Source: Taenia hydatigena (lineage: Eukaryota > Platyhelminthes > Cestoda > Cyclophyllidea > Taeniidae). From it: 64,000 bases of DNA. A program made the translations under genes and the position numbers. The notes beneath the pieces were generated by a model, which did not search any database, was not told the DNA's origin, and saw only the letters and a list, made by a program, of their open reading frames with translations. Position 1 is the first letter of the stretch. Each line of letters begins with the position of its first letter. Shown piece after piece: positions 1 to 12,708 of the stretch. Location: positions 1 to 64,000 of the forward strand of contig JADWOT020000118.1 in the NCBI GenBank assembly GCA_036345935.2, written 5' to 3'.

Positions 1-33
1 CTCAAAACGTGCAAAGGTTAAGTACATTCGCAG

Positions 34-190
34 CGAAGGCAATGGTGTCAATGAATGTTAGAGCGATTCGTGGTGAGGAGTAGCATAACTGTAAAGGCGT
101 GCCAATTCTGAGTAGTGAAAAAGGCGGAAGAATGAGAAGGAAGAGAAGGATAATGGTGGATGAGGAGTAAAAAAGGACAAATGCATAACG
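34..190 (-). repeat. SINE-tail-like repeat, related to 740-850 and 57120-57260
   Basis: On the plus strand the block reads GTAAAGGCG...GTGAAAAAGGCGGAAGAATG. A similar block with GTGAAGGCG...GGAGGCGGAAGAATG lies at 740-850. The same purine-rich character and spacing appear in the tail of the SINE relic at 57.1-57.3 kb, which is read on the minus strand. No tRNA-like head was found for either of these two left-end copies. Confidence 0.35.
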
Positions 191-231
191 TATGCCAGCA
201 AACGACCATCCGCGGGTTTTCCACTATGCTC

Positions 232-400
232 CAACACGCATGTGCTAGCCCACACCGACGTAACACTACCTTAATGGCTGGACGGACACCAGAGGTCTCT
301 ACGCCGCTGCGAGCTTTGCACTAGCGTCACCCACATGTGTACTAACCCGCACCAACGTAGCACAACCTCCATGGTGCGACGCACACCAGAAGCCGCCACG
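232..400. repeat. Imperfect tandem duplication, period about 90 bp
   Basis: The segment from about 238 (CATGTGCTAGCCCACACCGA) recurs at about 332 (CATGTGTACTAACCCGCACC). Both continue through similar ACACCAGA-containing stretches. The two units differ at many positions, so the duplication is old. The region is GC-richer than most of the window. Confidence 0.55.
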
Positions 401-739
401 TGGCACGGTCGCCAGCCCCTACAATCCCTCATTGCTCACCCTTTCTTCCCTTCTACTAGCCAATACTGCTTTCCACTGCATCATCACAGCAAATGCATGC
501 TGGCCTTCTCGTCTGCAATTCAATCCAGCCAATCCCACGGTCACAATCACGTTGACACATTTATCCACACAGAACTCTTTCGGTGCAATTTCTCGTCGCA
601 TGCCCACACGCATGCCTTGGTCGCCATGCAGATGTGCACCATTCGCATTGCAGTTGGTGGGCCCACTAAGAGGCTAAAGCATGGAAGCCTTTGGTATGCA
701 CCACCCAGTTGTTTGCACGAGATGTGCGCCATGGCGATG

Positions 740-850
740 GCTTCATTGGTTGTTAAGGCGATGCGTGATGAGAAGTGGCATGGATGTGAAGGCGCACAAA
801 TGGGTAGGGAAGGAGGCGGAAGAATGGGCCGGAGGAGGAGGTGGAGGAGG
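740..850 (-). repeat. Second copy of the left-end purine-rich repeat
   Basis: GCGATGCGTGATGAGAAGTG at 759-778 parallels GCGATTCGTGGTGAGGAGTA at 62-81, and GCGGAAGAATG recurs in both. Divergence is about one base in five. It overlaps the 199-codon open frame at 335-934, which is therefore probably not a gene. Confidence 0.4.
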
Positions 851-868
851 TGGAGGATAAGGACTTTA
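824..868 (+). repeat. Purine-rich GGA/GGAGGT simple repeat
   Basis: Repeated GGAGGAGGTGGAGGAGGTGG-type units on the plus strand, in the longest purine run of the first kilobases. Such runs can form triplex or quadruplex-like structures. It is probably part of the purine-rich tail of a repeat, because the segment before it resembles positions 60-150. Confidence 0.6.
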
Positions 869-3689
869 CGGTTACCAGGTTTGTTTACTTACGCGCATCT
901 AAAATGTTTTTTGACTGCACCGCCCGTGTGGTAATTTGTAGACTCAGAGAGAATGACCACTTTTCAAGGGCCAATGAGCTGAGATAGCGCGAGAATGCAG
1001 ATCGATATAAAGCAAGAAGACGAGAATAAAAGCAAAACTGACAAAAAATTGTAGGTGAAGGCCTTATTCTTATCAGATAACTATTCATTCGAGACAAACA
1101 CACTCTGGTTGAATTTAAGGTCGAACGTGTTAGCAGTGACAAATAGGGCCTAGCACTTTATTGAGTTTTCCCTTCGCAAAGCACATACTTTACTCATTTG
1201 CAATTCTGGGGTTGTTAAAATTAGAATGCACTTCCACTTGCCTCAGCCCACTTAATCGCTGATGCCTCTGCGGTTGTTGAGATAATGAACTGTATGCAAT
1301 GCTCTATTTTTGCTCTATACAGCTATAATTGACTAAAATTAGAACTTTAGTGCACCGGTCAGGCAGCCATCCTCTCGTGATCAGTCTCAGCGAAATCGGC
1401 AGGTATAAATGGGGCGTGAGAAGTGCGGTTTCATATTGTCTACTCTCCATAGATCGAGGTCACAGTCAGTTGTCCTTTGCTAGTTTGCAGAATAGTAAAA
1501 GCAGTGATGAATAATTTTTTTGGGTTTATGAAAGTGGATTATGCTGGTACAAGTTATTAGCCCTAACTGGTGTCATTATTGCATACAACACAACCACTGG
1601 GCATTGCAAGGGAGATTTCTCATCAAACAGGTGCTACCTGTGAACGTATTAAGCAGTCATTCTGCAGCTTCAACATTGAGCATCGCATTTCAATTAATCA
1701 GAGCTGAAATCCAATCTGTCAATTTATTTGTTTTATTTGCCCCTTTATTTTGACCTATGACTCACTCAATAGCAGGACTCATACCTATCATTTTGTGTGC
1801 TGTTTCATTTATTCATTTAATTGTTGCTCCCCACTTACCAACCAAAGCATTTTTAGCATCCTAGATATTTGTTCTGCAAAAAGATATCTCTTTACAACCA
1901 CGACACAGTAATTGGTAACTTTTGCATTTTGAGATGCTATTCTGGCTCTTTTAGCCTGCATTTTTAGCAGAGTGTAGCTCGGATGACTGATCAGTCTGAA
2001 ACTTTGACTACTTTGGAAAACCAAGGCCTTCTAATAAAGGACAACTTGGCACAGTAGCAACAACGCTCCCAAATCCCATTGCAGTGATGTACTGATTTTC
2101 GACTTCAGTTTGCTCTTTTCTATTATTTTGAAATAGAAAAATCAGATTCTCATGCTGTTTATTCCCTAGCTGCTCTGGTCACATCCGACTGTCCTCTGAT
2201 TAATCTCCATGCTTGGCTCTGCTACCATCATGTTATCTTTCACTGCATTATATTTTTCTTGAATAAATTATGTGACGCCCAAAATATTGGATTTTCATTT
2301 ATAGGGAACATATGGATTATCACCAGGCATGCATTTCGAGAGCGGGGCTCCATTTTTGGAAACTTTAAGGTAACGCATACATTGTAGCGGCTACACAAAG
2401 AGATGAACATTTCGATCCCATAACTTCACAGTTTTACCGGATACCACTTCAGTGATATTTGATTAATTCTTTCTTCTTAATGTTTGTAAAGACTAAAGCG
2501 AACGCTCAAACAAGTGATGATATTTCACTTTCGCCAATGTGGTTTCGATGCATACACGTTTGTAAGGCCGTTTCCACTGACATTCGAGTTTTTTAATGTC
2601 TTAAAGGTGCGTTTAATTTTTTGGCGAATCCACTACACCTTCCCTTAGTTTTATGATTAAGTTTCTAGCCTGACTGTAGTAGAACGTTGAAAATCGAGTC
2701 TCTTTGGTCTCCAATGGATCTACTCCCATCGATACTCACATGGCTGACTTTAACAATTTTACTATTCTAAGTATATCAATCCGTGCCTCCAATTGCAATG
2801 CGGAAGCTCGTGCGATCAATCTGCGTCAGAATGCGTGATGTCTGAGGCTCATTTGATCACGAATTAATAATGTTAATTAATGCCTTAACTCTTGCCCCTA
2901 TTGTGAGTTTATGTCAACTCTCTGCAATGGCAATATTAATAAGAGTTGGTTGTTGACTCCATCTAAGGTCTATGGTAACTTGTCATTCTTTGAGGAGATT
3001 ATTGGCGCCCATTGCATCAAGGGATGTCAAAGTTCGTACAGTCTAAGGAAAAATTAGAAAGATTTAAGGTGACGTTTCACAAGTTTGCGCCGTTTTTAAT
3101 GTTTTAGCATGACCCCATATTTTGCACTTGAATCCTCAGTTGCATGGGGTCAACTATTTCATTTAAGGCTTCCTATTCAATGGCAGGCCCCATCGTTCAA
3201 ATTATTACGATAGCAGCTTGATTTGAATCGTTCCTTTGCTGTCAACGGATCGCACTGCATTGTGGCTTACGTACCGGCAGTTCACGCAATGGCATACTCT
3301 TTTAGCTTACGAGAGCACAACAGTAGCTTATTGACGGCTACTATTCGCCACGGAAGGAATGACTAATTTTGCATATTATCGCGATCATTTCGCTATTCAG
3401 ATGGCAGCAATAAATGTTTAACTTCCTGACTAGATTGTAGTTCGGAAATATAGAAGCTAGGCTGGATAACTCGCATACTTAGGTCGCAGCTGCACTGATG
3501 TAAAGGTCTGATGTTGCGTGGTTAAATGCGAAAAGATTGCAGAACTGTCCAATTATGAGTAATATGAGTTGGTTTAAACACTTTCAACGTAGAAATTCCA
3601 TAGTAATTGCGCCTACCGATTGGCACCACGTGGAGTGGTGGCGAACCCGTGGGTCTGTCCATTGCATTTCGAAATCGGTTCCCATATTT
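869..3689. other. Unassigned AT-rich DNA
   Basis: No gene, RNA or clear repeat is recognised. Open frames are all below 90 codons and lie without family resemblance. The stretch may hold old repeats not represented elsewhere in the window. Confidence 0.6.
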
Positions 3690-4060
3690 ATTTGGGGCGC
3701 GCACCAGTGAATCGTTGCCTTCATGGAAGAAGGGTCCAGGCTCACGCAGATCAATGAATAGTTGGTCTAATTACGCCCCACTGACCTCTGTCTTTTCTCT
3801 TTGTCAATCGCAGTGCCCTCATGTTTGACTGTGTTGCCTTCATGACATGCGGGTCCGCGGGGGTGTCATGTTCCATTTGCTACATTATTTGTGCTTTAAA
3901 ATGCGTAACGGACAAAATATGGGGTGTCCTTTTATTCGCACAGACGGCCTGGATTATCGGCAGATACGCATGTTTGGTGCTGCGACCGGAATTTAAAGTA
4001 AATGCCACAATTCGAGGAGCCAATGTCAGTAATTAATCAGTTAGGATGAATAAAGCAGTA
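3690..4060 (+). repeat. Fragment of repeat family R1
   Basis: CTTTGTCAATCGCAGTGCCCTCATG and the next 200 bases parallel 24105-24310 (TTGTCAACCACAATGCCCTCATG) and 46710-46900, including ATGCGTAACGGACAAAATATGGG against ATGCGTGATAAACAAAAATATGGG. All copies lie on the same strand. The Cys-rich 71-codon frame at 3821-4036 falls in this repeat and is probably incidental. Confidence 0.5.
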
Positions 4061-6312
4061 ACAATGCATCACAAAGCCTTGCCATCACACAACTTTATTG
4101 ATGTTTTACCTAGCAGGTGAGACTGCATAAATATATTTGGTTCTTTCAGGTGGCGGTGAGGATGCTGCTGTGTTACAAGGCAATAAGGCTGATCAATTAC
4201 AAGTCGACGAATTCGAGCTCAAATTAGTGTGCGTGAGTCTTATTCGTAATTGACAATTGTAGTGAGCAAATGACTTGTATCGTTTAAATTGTTTGAACTA
4301 GAATCGATTTGCATTGAAGAGCTGAAAATGCTAGTGTGGATGCACAAATTTTTACAAAATATGCATTTATCCTTCTTGCGTTAATGTCAAAGTTGTTTAT
4401 GCTCTGGATGATTTTCACCTGTTACAAACATACATACAAATGTTTTATAACTCATTGGCTCAGGCAAATATATTGTCATCGCAAAATCCTGTTTTTGCAC
4501 TGACCCTCGACGGCATCAGCGATTCATGTGTACCCAATAACCGAAACAATGCAGGTCGCAGCCTCTGCACTTCTTCTCCTTATTCGACCCCTTAAAACAA
4601 GGCACCACATTGTGCACTGCGCTATCAAAAGATGACTGAGCTGCGACTTTAAGTTCCTCTCGATTCAGAGGCAAAAGCTGACTAAGTCCGGCAACAAGAT
4701 GTGCCGATATGGAAGTGAAAACTCAGATGAATAGATGGAGAGAAAGAGAAGCAGACGATCGAAAGAAAGAAATTAGAGGAGTGTTAATTTCCGGTGATCG
4801 TTTTAGAGATAATTGAGAGCGGAAGGGTCGAATGTCGGGCAGCAGTTGTGTAGGCGAGAGGCGGGAAAAGGAGTAAGTAGATTCCCATGAAGTAGGTAGT
4901 GCTATCTCATATCATCCATTATTACGCTACCCACTGACTGTTTCGTCTAATGCAATGAAAATGTCTAAGAACACCCAGCCATTTCATGCCAGGGGTAGTA
5001 GCACGAAAGAGGAAGAAAAAAAGGAATCTCTACATTGTTGGCAGCGTCGGCGGACCTTTCTTCTATCAAAGATGGTATGGACTTAATAAGTATCGTGTCA
5101 TTCTCTCGTGCACTTCTGCTGGATTTGTTATCAGTAGCAAAGATGCCGAGGCCTCCCATGACTCAGATTTCAACTGATGTTGTTCAGTCTGTCATCGATA
5201 ATCGAGAGTGATTCCCTATCAGTGATTATTATTATTGTGAACGAATAAGCGGTAAAAATGATGAGAAGTGCATTGAGTAACTTCGGTACCTAGCAGAACA
5301 TGCCTTCCGAGGCTCGCCAACTAAGTAGCTGTTCAGTTCATGATCTTAAGGAATCCCCGCGCAATAAAGAGCAACAATTCCTAACCAGCTGTTCGTGTGT
5401 GCAGCTGGTAGGCCTAAGAACCTTTGCCTGTCATTGACTTCTTAAAATTCCAATTACTATTTGAACCCTACGCCCTCATGTTAAACACCTAGTGTAGCCA
5501 GTCGCTTGAATTAGGCTTGCCAGCACACAAGAAGTAGCTGCTTTGTGCTTTTGTAAGAAAACGCTGCAGTCAAAAGATGCGGATCCACTACTTAGGTTTG
5601 GCAACAGACGTAAGCTTCTTCGATCGAGTTTATGCAAAATTTGTTTCCATTCAGAATAACACGACATTAATATCTGGGCAGGTGTCGCAGGAGGATCCCT
5701 CCGAGTATCAATGCGGCCTTAATAAGATCAAAAATATCATAGCGGTGGATCCAAATATAGTGCATAACGGCCCGAGGTGTGGCAACCCCCGTTAGCATTT
5801 GCAACCAATATGGGCGGCAGAACATCGGCTACGTTGATGCATGAAAACAAACGCAGCAAATCCTCGAAGTAGGAGAAACCACCAGTGTCAGCCCGAAGCA
5901 AGCTGCAGAGGCAAAGGTCAGTAGCAAATCAAATGGAGGTAGTCCTTCAAGAACAGTCAGTCTACAAGTGCAGAAATTCAAAACATGCTTTGCTTTATAG
6001 CGATGCATTCCCTCAAGCGTGCTTATTAATGAACTTTCAACAGCAAAAGGAACTTTCAGCAAAAGGAATAAAATAAATGATTTGGTTGGGAAAGTGACGA
6101 TACGGGTTGCGCAGAGTGGGATTTGAAGCTTGTGAATTAATACTGATCGGGTGATAAAATTTACGGCGGGAGTGGTTGGTAATGCTGTGAGAAAGATGGG
6201 TGGAGATGTGGAGGGGAATCGGGCTGAAGCTATAGTGGGTAGTGAACTTGAGACAGAGGGACTAGGCCAAAACGCAGTGGGCGGAGATCACCAACATGAA
6301 GATCTATATATT
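4061..6312. other. Unassigned DNA
   Basis: Nothing is recognised. A purine-rich patch at about 4730-4880 (GAGAAAGAGAAGCAGACGA type) resembles the tails of the SINE relics but has no head beside it. Confidence 0.6.
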
Positions 6313-6390
6313 GAACCGCTGTGGCCTAATGGCCAGGGCGTCTACCTTCTAAGCAGAAGTAGGCGGGCCAGAGTTCCGCCATCAAAGCTA
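6313..6390 (+). repeat. tRNA-Arg-like SINE head (anticodon TCT-like)
   Basis: GTGGCCTAATGGCCAGGGCG matches the D-arm/A-box of arginine tRNAs. It is followed by a stem and a CTTCTAA loop (TCT at anticodon positions) and a degenerate T arm without TTCGA. No acceptor pairing survives. It is more likely a SINE relic than a tRNA gene. Confidence 0.5.
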
Positions 6391-8149
6391 TGCTGGCGAC
6401 TTTACTAATTTACTCCTATTCCTGTCGGTGACGTCGATGAGGGTAGTGTAATAAGTGATGCAATTGTACCCAACTCGACGCTCCTCGCTTTCCGAGTGTT
6501 CGCATTTCGTGAGTGCGCACGACTTCTACTGTCGCTTCACCAGTTCCCCCGGCTTGAGGCTGTATACGTGCTTGAATGCACGTGACTATTGAGGCATGTC
6601 AAATGGCAGAAGTTATGAACCTGGCCTTGCGTGATATTGACTTTTCTCGCCCACAATGGTGTCTACGGAAATCTGACCTTGAATAGGATGAGTATATTTC
6701 GTCACCGTTAACAGCTGAACCATGGAAACGCCTTGATTGGCAGTCTCCTATTGTTCCATTGATCGGTCGTTCCATTTTATTCTCTCTGTTTGTTCAGCCG
6801 ACTATAGGTAGATGTCCATTACAAAGCAGTTGGGAAGAATGGGTTAGGGATGATTTGATTTGAGCTAATTGCATGTTAGCAGCTCCTCGGAGATGTTGGT
6901 TCGAAGAGTAGACACAGTATAACAATGCATTCACAGGTGGAATTCCGAGATCGAGAACGGTAGTGGTCGTAGGTCAGCGACCCAATTCGTCTAAAGATGT
7001 GACTCACAACTTAAGCACTTGATATTCCGAATCTGAATTTCAAATCCATTTCCTTTGACTTATTTCTCCATTTGTTAATAATGACTGCAATAATTAATAT
7101 CTAACAGGCGTCAGAGATCCCAAGTTGGATAGTAAATCTCCCCTACGGAAGTGCAAAGGACCTATCAGATGGGTTATGCACTCATAGCAGTAATGCCTGT
7201 ACCCATTCTCTAATAATCCGATTCGACTTATAATTTAATCCATACCTCATATAGCACAGCAACATTCACTTATGCAAGCAGGCTGTGTGTACATTGGGTA
7301 CTCATTTGATAGGTATTGATTGAAAATGCTGCTTTCGAGGCTTTCAACCGAAAAATGTGTTCCTCATGCGACATCGCATGGGTTTGAACCCTTTAATTAG
7401 ACGAGCGCATTTAATTCTGTAAATTCTGTCTTGATCAGATGTGGATGAGGGGTATTGCTAGGAATCCATTTGTTCCTTTTGATATCTATATGTGCTGACA
7501 TTTTGAGGGCAGAAAATTAAAGTTTTGATAAAAGTAGCCTCCACTATGGATTATTTATGCAGGGAACATCCCGTTGGAGACGTCGAGGCAGCTGCACTAC
7601 TTTGAGGTCATTTCAGGTGGTAGATCAGTGGAACCACACTGTGAGCTACCTTGTGTTTAAATTGTTAATAACGCACAAGGATATTAGTAGTATGTGAATC
7701 GACTAAGCAGAACGCAATGAAAGCAGGACTTAAACGCACGAGGAAGGAAAGAGTATAGGAGTAGAATATACATAATTGTCTAGAGTATGTCTTTGTCAGA
7801 GTGAGCCAGAGTGGGTCGGTTGGTACAAAGTCACGCAACCACTATGCCTGCCTGACTTATTGCTGCCAGCCCATCAAAAGCGCTGCATGCTAGAATCTCA
7901 AAGCTTTTTGTCTACAGCAAAACGCACTGCAACAATGGCATCGATACCATCGTCTGTATACTGCTAATGAGCTCCCGAAGCGTCAGCTTCTTTATGTTTC
8001 TAATTTCAACAAAAGCACAAAATAGCGCTAAATAGGCAACATCACTTTCTAAAAACAAGGTCATGCATAAACTGTTCTTCTAAAAGGCTAAAAGAACGCT
8101 CGCTATTCCCTGTCGTGTTATGTCTCATTCCTCAACCATCCTCAAGTCA

Positions 8150-8570
8150 CTGCATCCCACTATCACTCAAGTCACGTAATACCTAACTGCAACACGACAC
8201 AACGTCTAGTCGGGGAACAAAGGCTAGCAATGAAGGTGAGTGACGGTAAAGTGGGGATGAAAAGCAACAGTATGGAAGTGTGTGTAAAGAAAATAAATGG
8301 GAAAGGGATGTCGCAAAGATGGTGGGGGAATAGGAGGGATGTGACGACATCAGCTCCCCCCCTTTTTAACTAGTCGGTCTGACTGCCCTTTCCTCCTTTA
8401 GTGTTAAAGTAGATATTTCGCCCTTTTGTCTGGTTACAATTCCTTGTTGGACCAGAACGATGCCACTGCAGGCTGCGGAGGAGGTAGAGGAACTTCGTGC
8501 CCCCGATGGGATTCCATCCCGGAATCTTTTGATTCGAAGATAGACGTCTCATCCATTCGCTCACGAGTCC
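8150..8570 (-). repeat. tRNA-derived SINE relic (Arg-like head, TCG loop)
   Basis: The minus-strand head (8570-8497) reads GTGAGCGAATGGATGAGACG, then a CTTCGAA loop and CCGGGATGGAATCCC in place of the T arm. The body contains TGGTCCAACAAGGAATTG, similar to CTGTCCAACAACGAACTA in the relic at 14.6 kb. A pyrimidine-rich tail follows near 8330-8230 (minus strand). Age and missing invariant bases argue against a working tRNA. Confidence 0.55.
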
Positions 8571-8649
8571 ATTTCCTTTTCTTTGGATCATTATTATTTG
8601 CTAGAATCAAGCAGCTTACCTTTATTTTATATCAGTCCATTTTTTGAAA

Positions 8650-11289
8650 CAATTTTGGTAGTACTGACGGTCTCATAATGTGTACTACTACTTCTGAGCA
8701 ATGCAGCTGTGATCTTCTCATTAGGGCAAGAACTGCACGCACTAAATTGCAATTACCGAATCATCTCCAGTCATCAGGAAGAGGTCGCACGTTACCACAC
8801 TTTGATTTCTTAAAGCAATTAGAGAGCTCTATTAAGGTCTATTATTGTCAGTAAGCAGGACTCATGAGCACATTTACAATTTTGTCTGCAAATTGAAGGA
8901 GAGCAGTTAACAGTTATTTTATATTTGCTTCTGAATGCTTAGGAAAAGTTAAGGGATTAAGGCTAAAATGGAGAAGCAAAACGCAATATTATGGTGGCCA
9001 GAAGTTAATTAAGTGAGGAAAGCAAGCAGTCATCTCTAAAAACATTGTTATTATTAAAATGATGCTTAAAAAGACAGTACGAGAAAAAGTTTTATTACAA
9101 AACAATTAAATAGTTGCGCTTGAACAAACTATCAGGTTTGCCATTTAGACCAACGTTAAGGGAGTCAAGGTTTTGGCTAAAGAAGGCAAGGCAAAGAGCT
9201 GACGTTGCGTTATTGGCCCTTATCAAAACGCTGTGGCATTTTATCAAAGTTGTTTGGTAATGTTTTTGCTATTGACGAAATTTTAAGCGAAGGACGAAAC
9301 TCTAGTCAGCGGATGGTGAAAAATGAATATAGGCGATTGTTACATGTGATCGCGGCAATCGGAGTGCAAAAAGCAGTTGGGAGCAAGGAATATAATCTAT
9401 GCAGAAATGAGCAACTTGTCCCTGGAGAGACTTCGGGCAGAAAACAGGCGCAGGTTACACAAGAATCAAGAACTCGGTATTGCTGGGAAAACAGCTGTAT
9501 TAACCGCATAATGAAGCGATGAATACGAAAAGAGCAGGTTTATACATAATGTAAAATTGTGTCATGTTTTTATTTTGATTGGTAAATGCATTTATGATTG
9601 ACGAGGCTAAGCTTTTGTATTTAAAATCAATTGCGCTGCATTTTGCACGAATGTTTAATGTGTAATTTTTGGCTACCTCCTAGGCAACGCATATTGTCAA
9701 GCATTCGACAACCGTCGCCAATATTTATAGGATTAAATCCGATAGATGATTTCTATAATAAGGCAATACAGGTCCATTCTGCCAACCAAATGCTTTCTCA
9801 CTAATAGTTGCTTTATCGTTTCAATTAATTTATTGACAGAGTGCAGTAGCTACGTTGCAAGGCCTCTCAGCGACAAGATCCGGCGATAACGCGTACAAAT
9901 ATTGCTAAGTAAGGTTGGCATCATAACCCGTAAGGGAGCAAAGTACTCACATTTTTGCTCTTCTTAAGAACTGGGCACAATGCATGCCATTTTGCAAGAG
10001 CCTAGTTTAGCAATATTCACGGTTTGTATGAGTCGATAGTTGGGTGGAGGGAGCAAGGTATCAATGCATCATCGCACTAACCCTTTCTTCTTGCTAAACC
10101 ACCATTATGATGGGAATGTTTCTGCCAAGAATGAAAAATACGGTAAAGCTGACTACTAAAATGAGGCTAGTTTGGTTGCCATTTTTCTTTGATTAATTAT
10201 GACCAAAGTCCACTTCCTTTACTTTGGCGCAGTCACGCAAAGAAAGTGTCTTCATGGCAGACAATTTCTTTGCTCCCGATCTAGGTTGATTTTAAATGGG
10301 ACTAATTCCTCCACAATGCTAAGTCCTCTACTTCTTTTACCTTGATCGCGAGGTCTAATTTTCTTCACCCAAATTACTCAGCCCTCTCTTTATGTCCACT
10401 CTTGCCCTAGTTTTAGAAACCTGAAACGGCCCTTTTTCTATTCGTGCTGTTTTAGTCCCTGTTTCCTTCCACTTCGCTTTTTTCTTTTATGCACTCTGCA
10501 ATTTCTGCACAACTTCTAATGCTTCTACCATTTCATCCCTGTCCACCCTCTCCTTTTCTATTTTATGTCAATCCGTCAAAATCCAGCCTAGGTGACTAGT
10601 CTGCTCTGTTCCAACCGAGTGCGATCTAGTCAGATCCACTCAAGCCTAGTTTGCGCACCGTGTTGCAGTACTTTCGCAGTGGGATGTAGAGACTAAACAA
10701 GTTATTGTCGCCTTCACAGGTCTTTCGGTGCTGCTACTTATTTTTGAATGTAAGGCATGTAAAAGATATGAAAAGTAAGCGCAGCACATCAAGCGTGGTA
10801 CGGGGTAGGAATTGATTAGAAAAGTCGACGACCTGCAGCTGGAGATGACTATTGCGGTAACGACGGTGAGCTTCTAACACCTCTCTTTAAGGTTCTTCTT
10901 GGCGAATTTATTGGCTGCTTTGAGAATCAGCATGAATGTATACCCAAAAGGGACAGGGAAGCGATTGAGATGGAGTCAAAGAGATGAGAGTTCGAGGATA
11001 TGGAATGCGACGGGGTGAGGAAGGAGGAAACAGGATTTAACATAGGCACCGTAGGATAGCTCGGCACAGTGCTGTGATGCAATATTCCTCATTTATTTCT
11101 CTCTTTTCTCATCCAATCCTGAACTAGTTCCCTTACTTACTGATCTAGTTATCTGACTGAGTAAAACATTAATTAATTGACCTAGTGGAAGGAACTTGAA
11201 CTTTCTTATTAACACGCTCGCAGAGGCTAATCATAGTTTTCCTTATCCAAGTAAATTCACGCTGGATACCAGATTTGATAATGCTGAGG
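8650..11289. other. Unassigned DNA
   Basis: No coding exon is recognised. The 105-codon frame at 9205-9522 shows no family and no flanking splice support. A long pyrimidine-rich stretch lies at 10320-10560. Confidence 0.6.
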
Positions 11290-11620
11290 TGATGCACACA
11301 AATAATAATAGGAGGATGAGATAGCACAGAAAGAGGGAAGGAGAAAGGACTGGTAGCATACCTAATCAGGTTTGGCCTCCTGACGTCTCTGGAACAATAA
11401 GCCAGAGGATCGTGAGTGATTGTAAGATGGCGAGGGAGTCGACAGAAGTAGAGGATGAACAGAGGATTAAAAGCGAAGGAAAATCGATGTAGCGAACAAG
11501 TGAATTATAAAGACGGGACCGCAAAGGGTAAGCATTGTCAGACGACTCTGTTGTGCGATGGACCAATTCGAATCCCACGCATGTTAAGCGATTAGCAGCA
11601 CTTGTAAATAGAAAGCCACA
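11290..11620 (-). repeat. Possible degenerate tRNA-derived SINE relic
   Basis: A TTCGAAT loop-like box in GGGATTCGAATTGG (near 11563-11576) is followed on the minus strand by about 200 bases and then a pyrimidine-rich run (CTCCTTCTCCCTTCC sense, 11350-11310). The head is too decayed to assign a tRNA. Because TTCGAA is palindromic, the orientation rests on the tail alone. Confidence 0.3.
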
Positions 11621-12441
11621 TGGTTTTTGAGCAGAAAGTCACGAAAAATAGTTAAGTGAGAAGCAAAGACGGGAAAATGCAGAAGGAAAGTAGGAAATGG
11701 ATTAGGAAAATGCCATCGTCGGATGTTTTGCCATTGTGTTGTGGCACTGCGTTCCTTATTCCTTGCTCTCATTCTTCCACATGCCTCACGGTTCTCTTGT
11801 TTGCCCAGTTCCATAGTCATGTATTTTGAGTGAAGCATTTAGGAATGGACTTTGTGGGAGAAATGTAAGTTTAAATTGAGCGGTACACTCCAAGATGCCA
11901 CTCGTAATGTACGTTGGTTGCAAAATGCGTTCGAACATAAATTGTGGCAATGCTGGAACTACGACAGGTGTAAATGAAGTTAGTGAGGATGAGGTTAAAA
12001 TGAAACAGGGAAAGAGGAGAAGTTAGCAGCATAACTGCTCCTAGTTTCTAGGACTTATGCCTTCGTAAGCCCTCTGACGTCTTTCGAACGACGAAGTGGG
12101 AGGTCGAAGGGTTCGAAAGAGCCTGAGGATGCAGTAAAGGCAAGGGATGAGAAGCAATCCAAAAATGAGTGGATAACAAAGCAAGACTGAGGCAAAGGTG
12201 AAGAACTGGATGGTGAAAGCGACGGTACGTGGGAAGCAAGATGAACGGTAGAGGTTGGCGAAATACGAGTGCAAGTATGAGTGGTGGTTAGTTACGTGAT
12301 TAACCTATTCTGACTGGATCGATGGCAGGTGTTGTTAGGCGGCTTCTAAAGAGTGGGCATCGTGTCTTTTTGCTTCATTGCAATATGCTAGCTCTTTCAA
12401 TTGGAACACCAGTTTGCCGGCTGTGTGGTTACTTTTTGCAG

Positions 12442-12708
12442 AGGTTAACAATCGTAACAAAGCCTTTGACAAAATGCCTGTAGTAATTTGCCAAGCTAAG
12501 GAAACTACGGAGTTCTGTCTGGTTAGTTGGTGTTGGTCCATTTATCACTTGTTCTTTTGCTTTTTAGGGGCTGATATCTCATCAGACCAAAATCTTTGTC
12601 TTAGAAAGCTTACAAGGCGCTACAAAGGTGGCATATTTTGGGTTGATGTACTCGGCTCCTCTCGAAGTGACCGATTCGAAGCTCGAGACTGGTGGGGTAT
12701 TCCTCTGA
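12442..12708 (+). other. Candidate two-exon open frame of unknown identity
   Basis: ACTTTTTGCAG precedes an open 80-base segment ending CTG then GTTAGT. After 46 bases, TTTGCTTTTTAG leads to a second open segment in the same phase ending at TGA (12706-12708). The second part contains TKIFVLESLQGATKVAYFG. Splice signals and phase agree, but the family is not recognised and chance is a real alternative. Confidence 0.15.

Noticed and set aside
335..934. 199-codon open frame, longest in the window
   Set aside because: It spans an old tandem duplication, a second repeat and a GGA run. The His/Cys-rich product has no recognisable domain and no splice or start support.
3821..4036. Cysteine-rich 71-codon frame, at first considered a small secreted protein
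   Set aside because: It falls within an R1 repeat fragment, and the Cys residues are not kept in the matching parts of other copies.
12640..12700. TTCGAAGCTCGAG box read as a tRNA T arm
   Set aside because: No D arm or anticodon stem at the needed distance.
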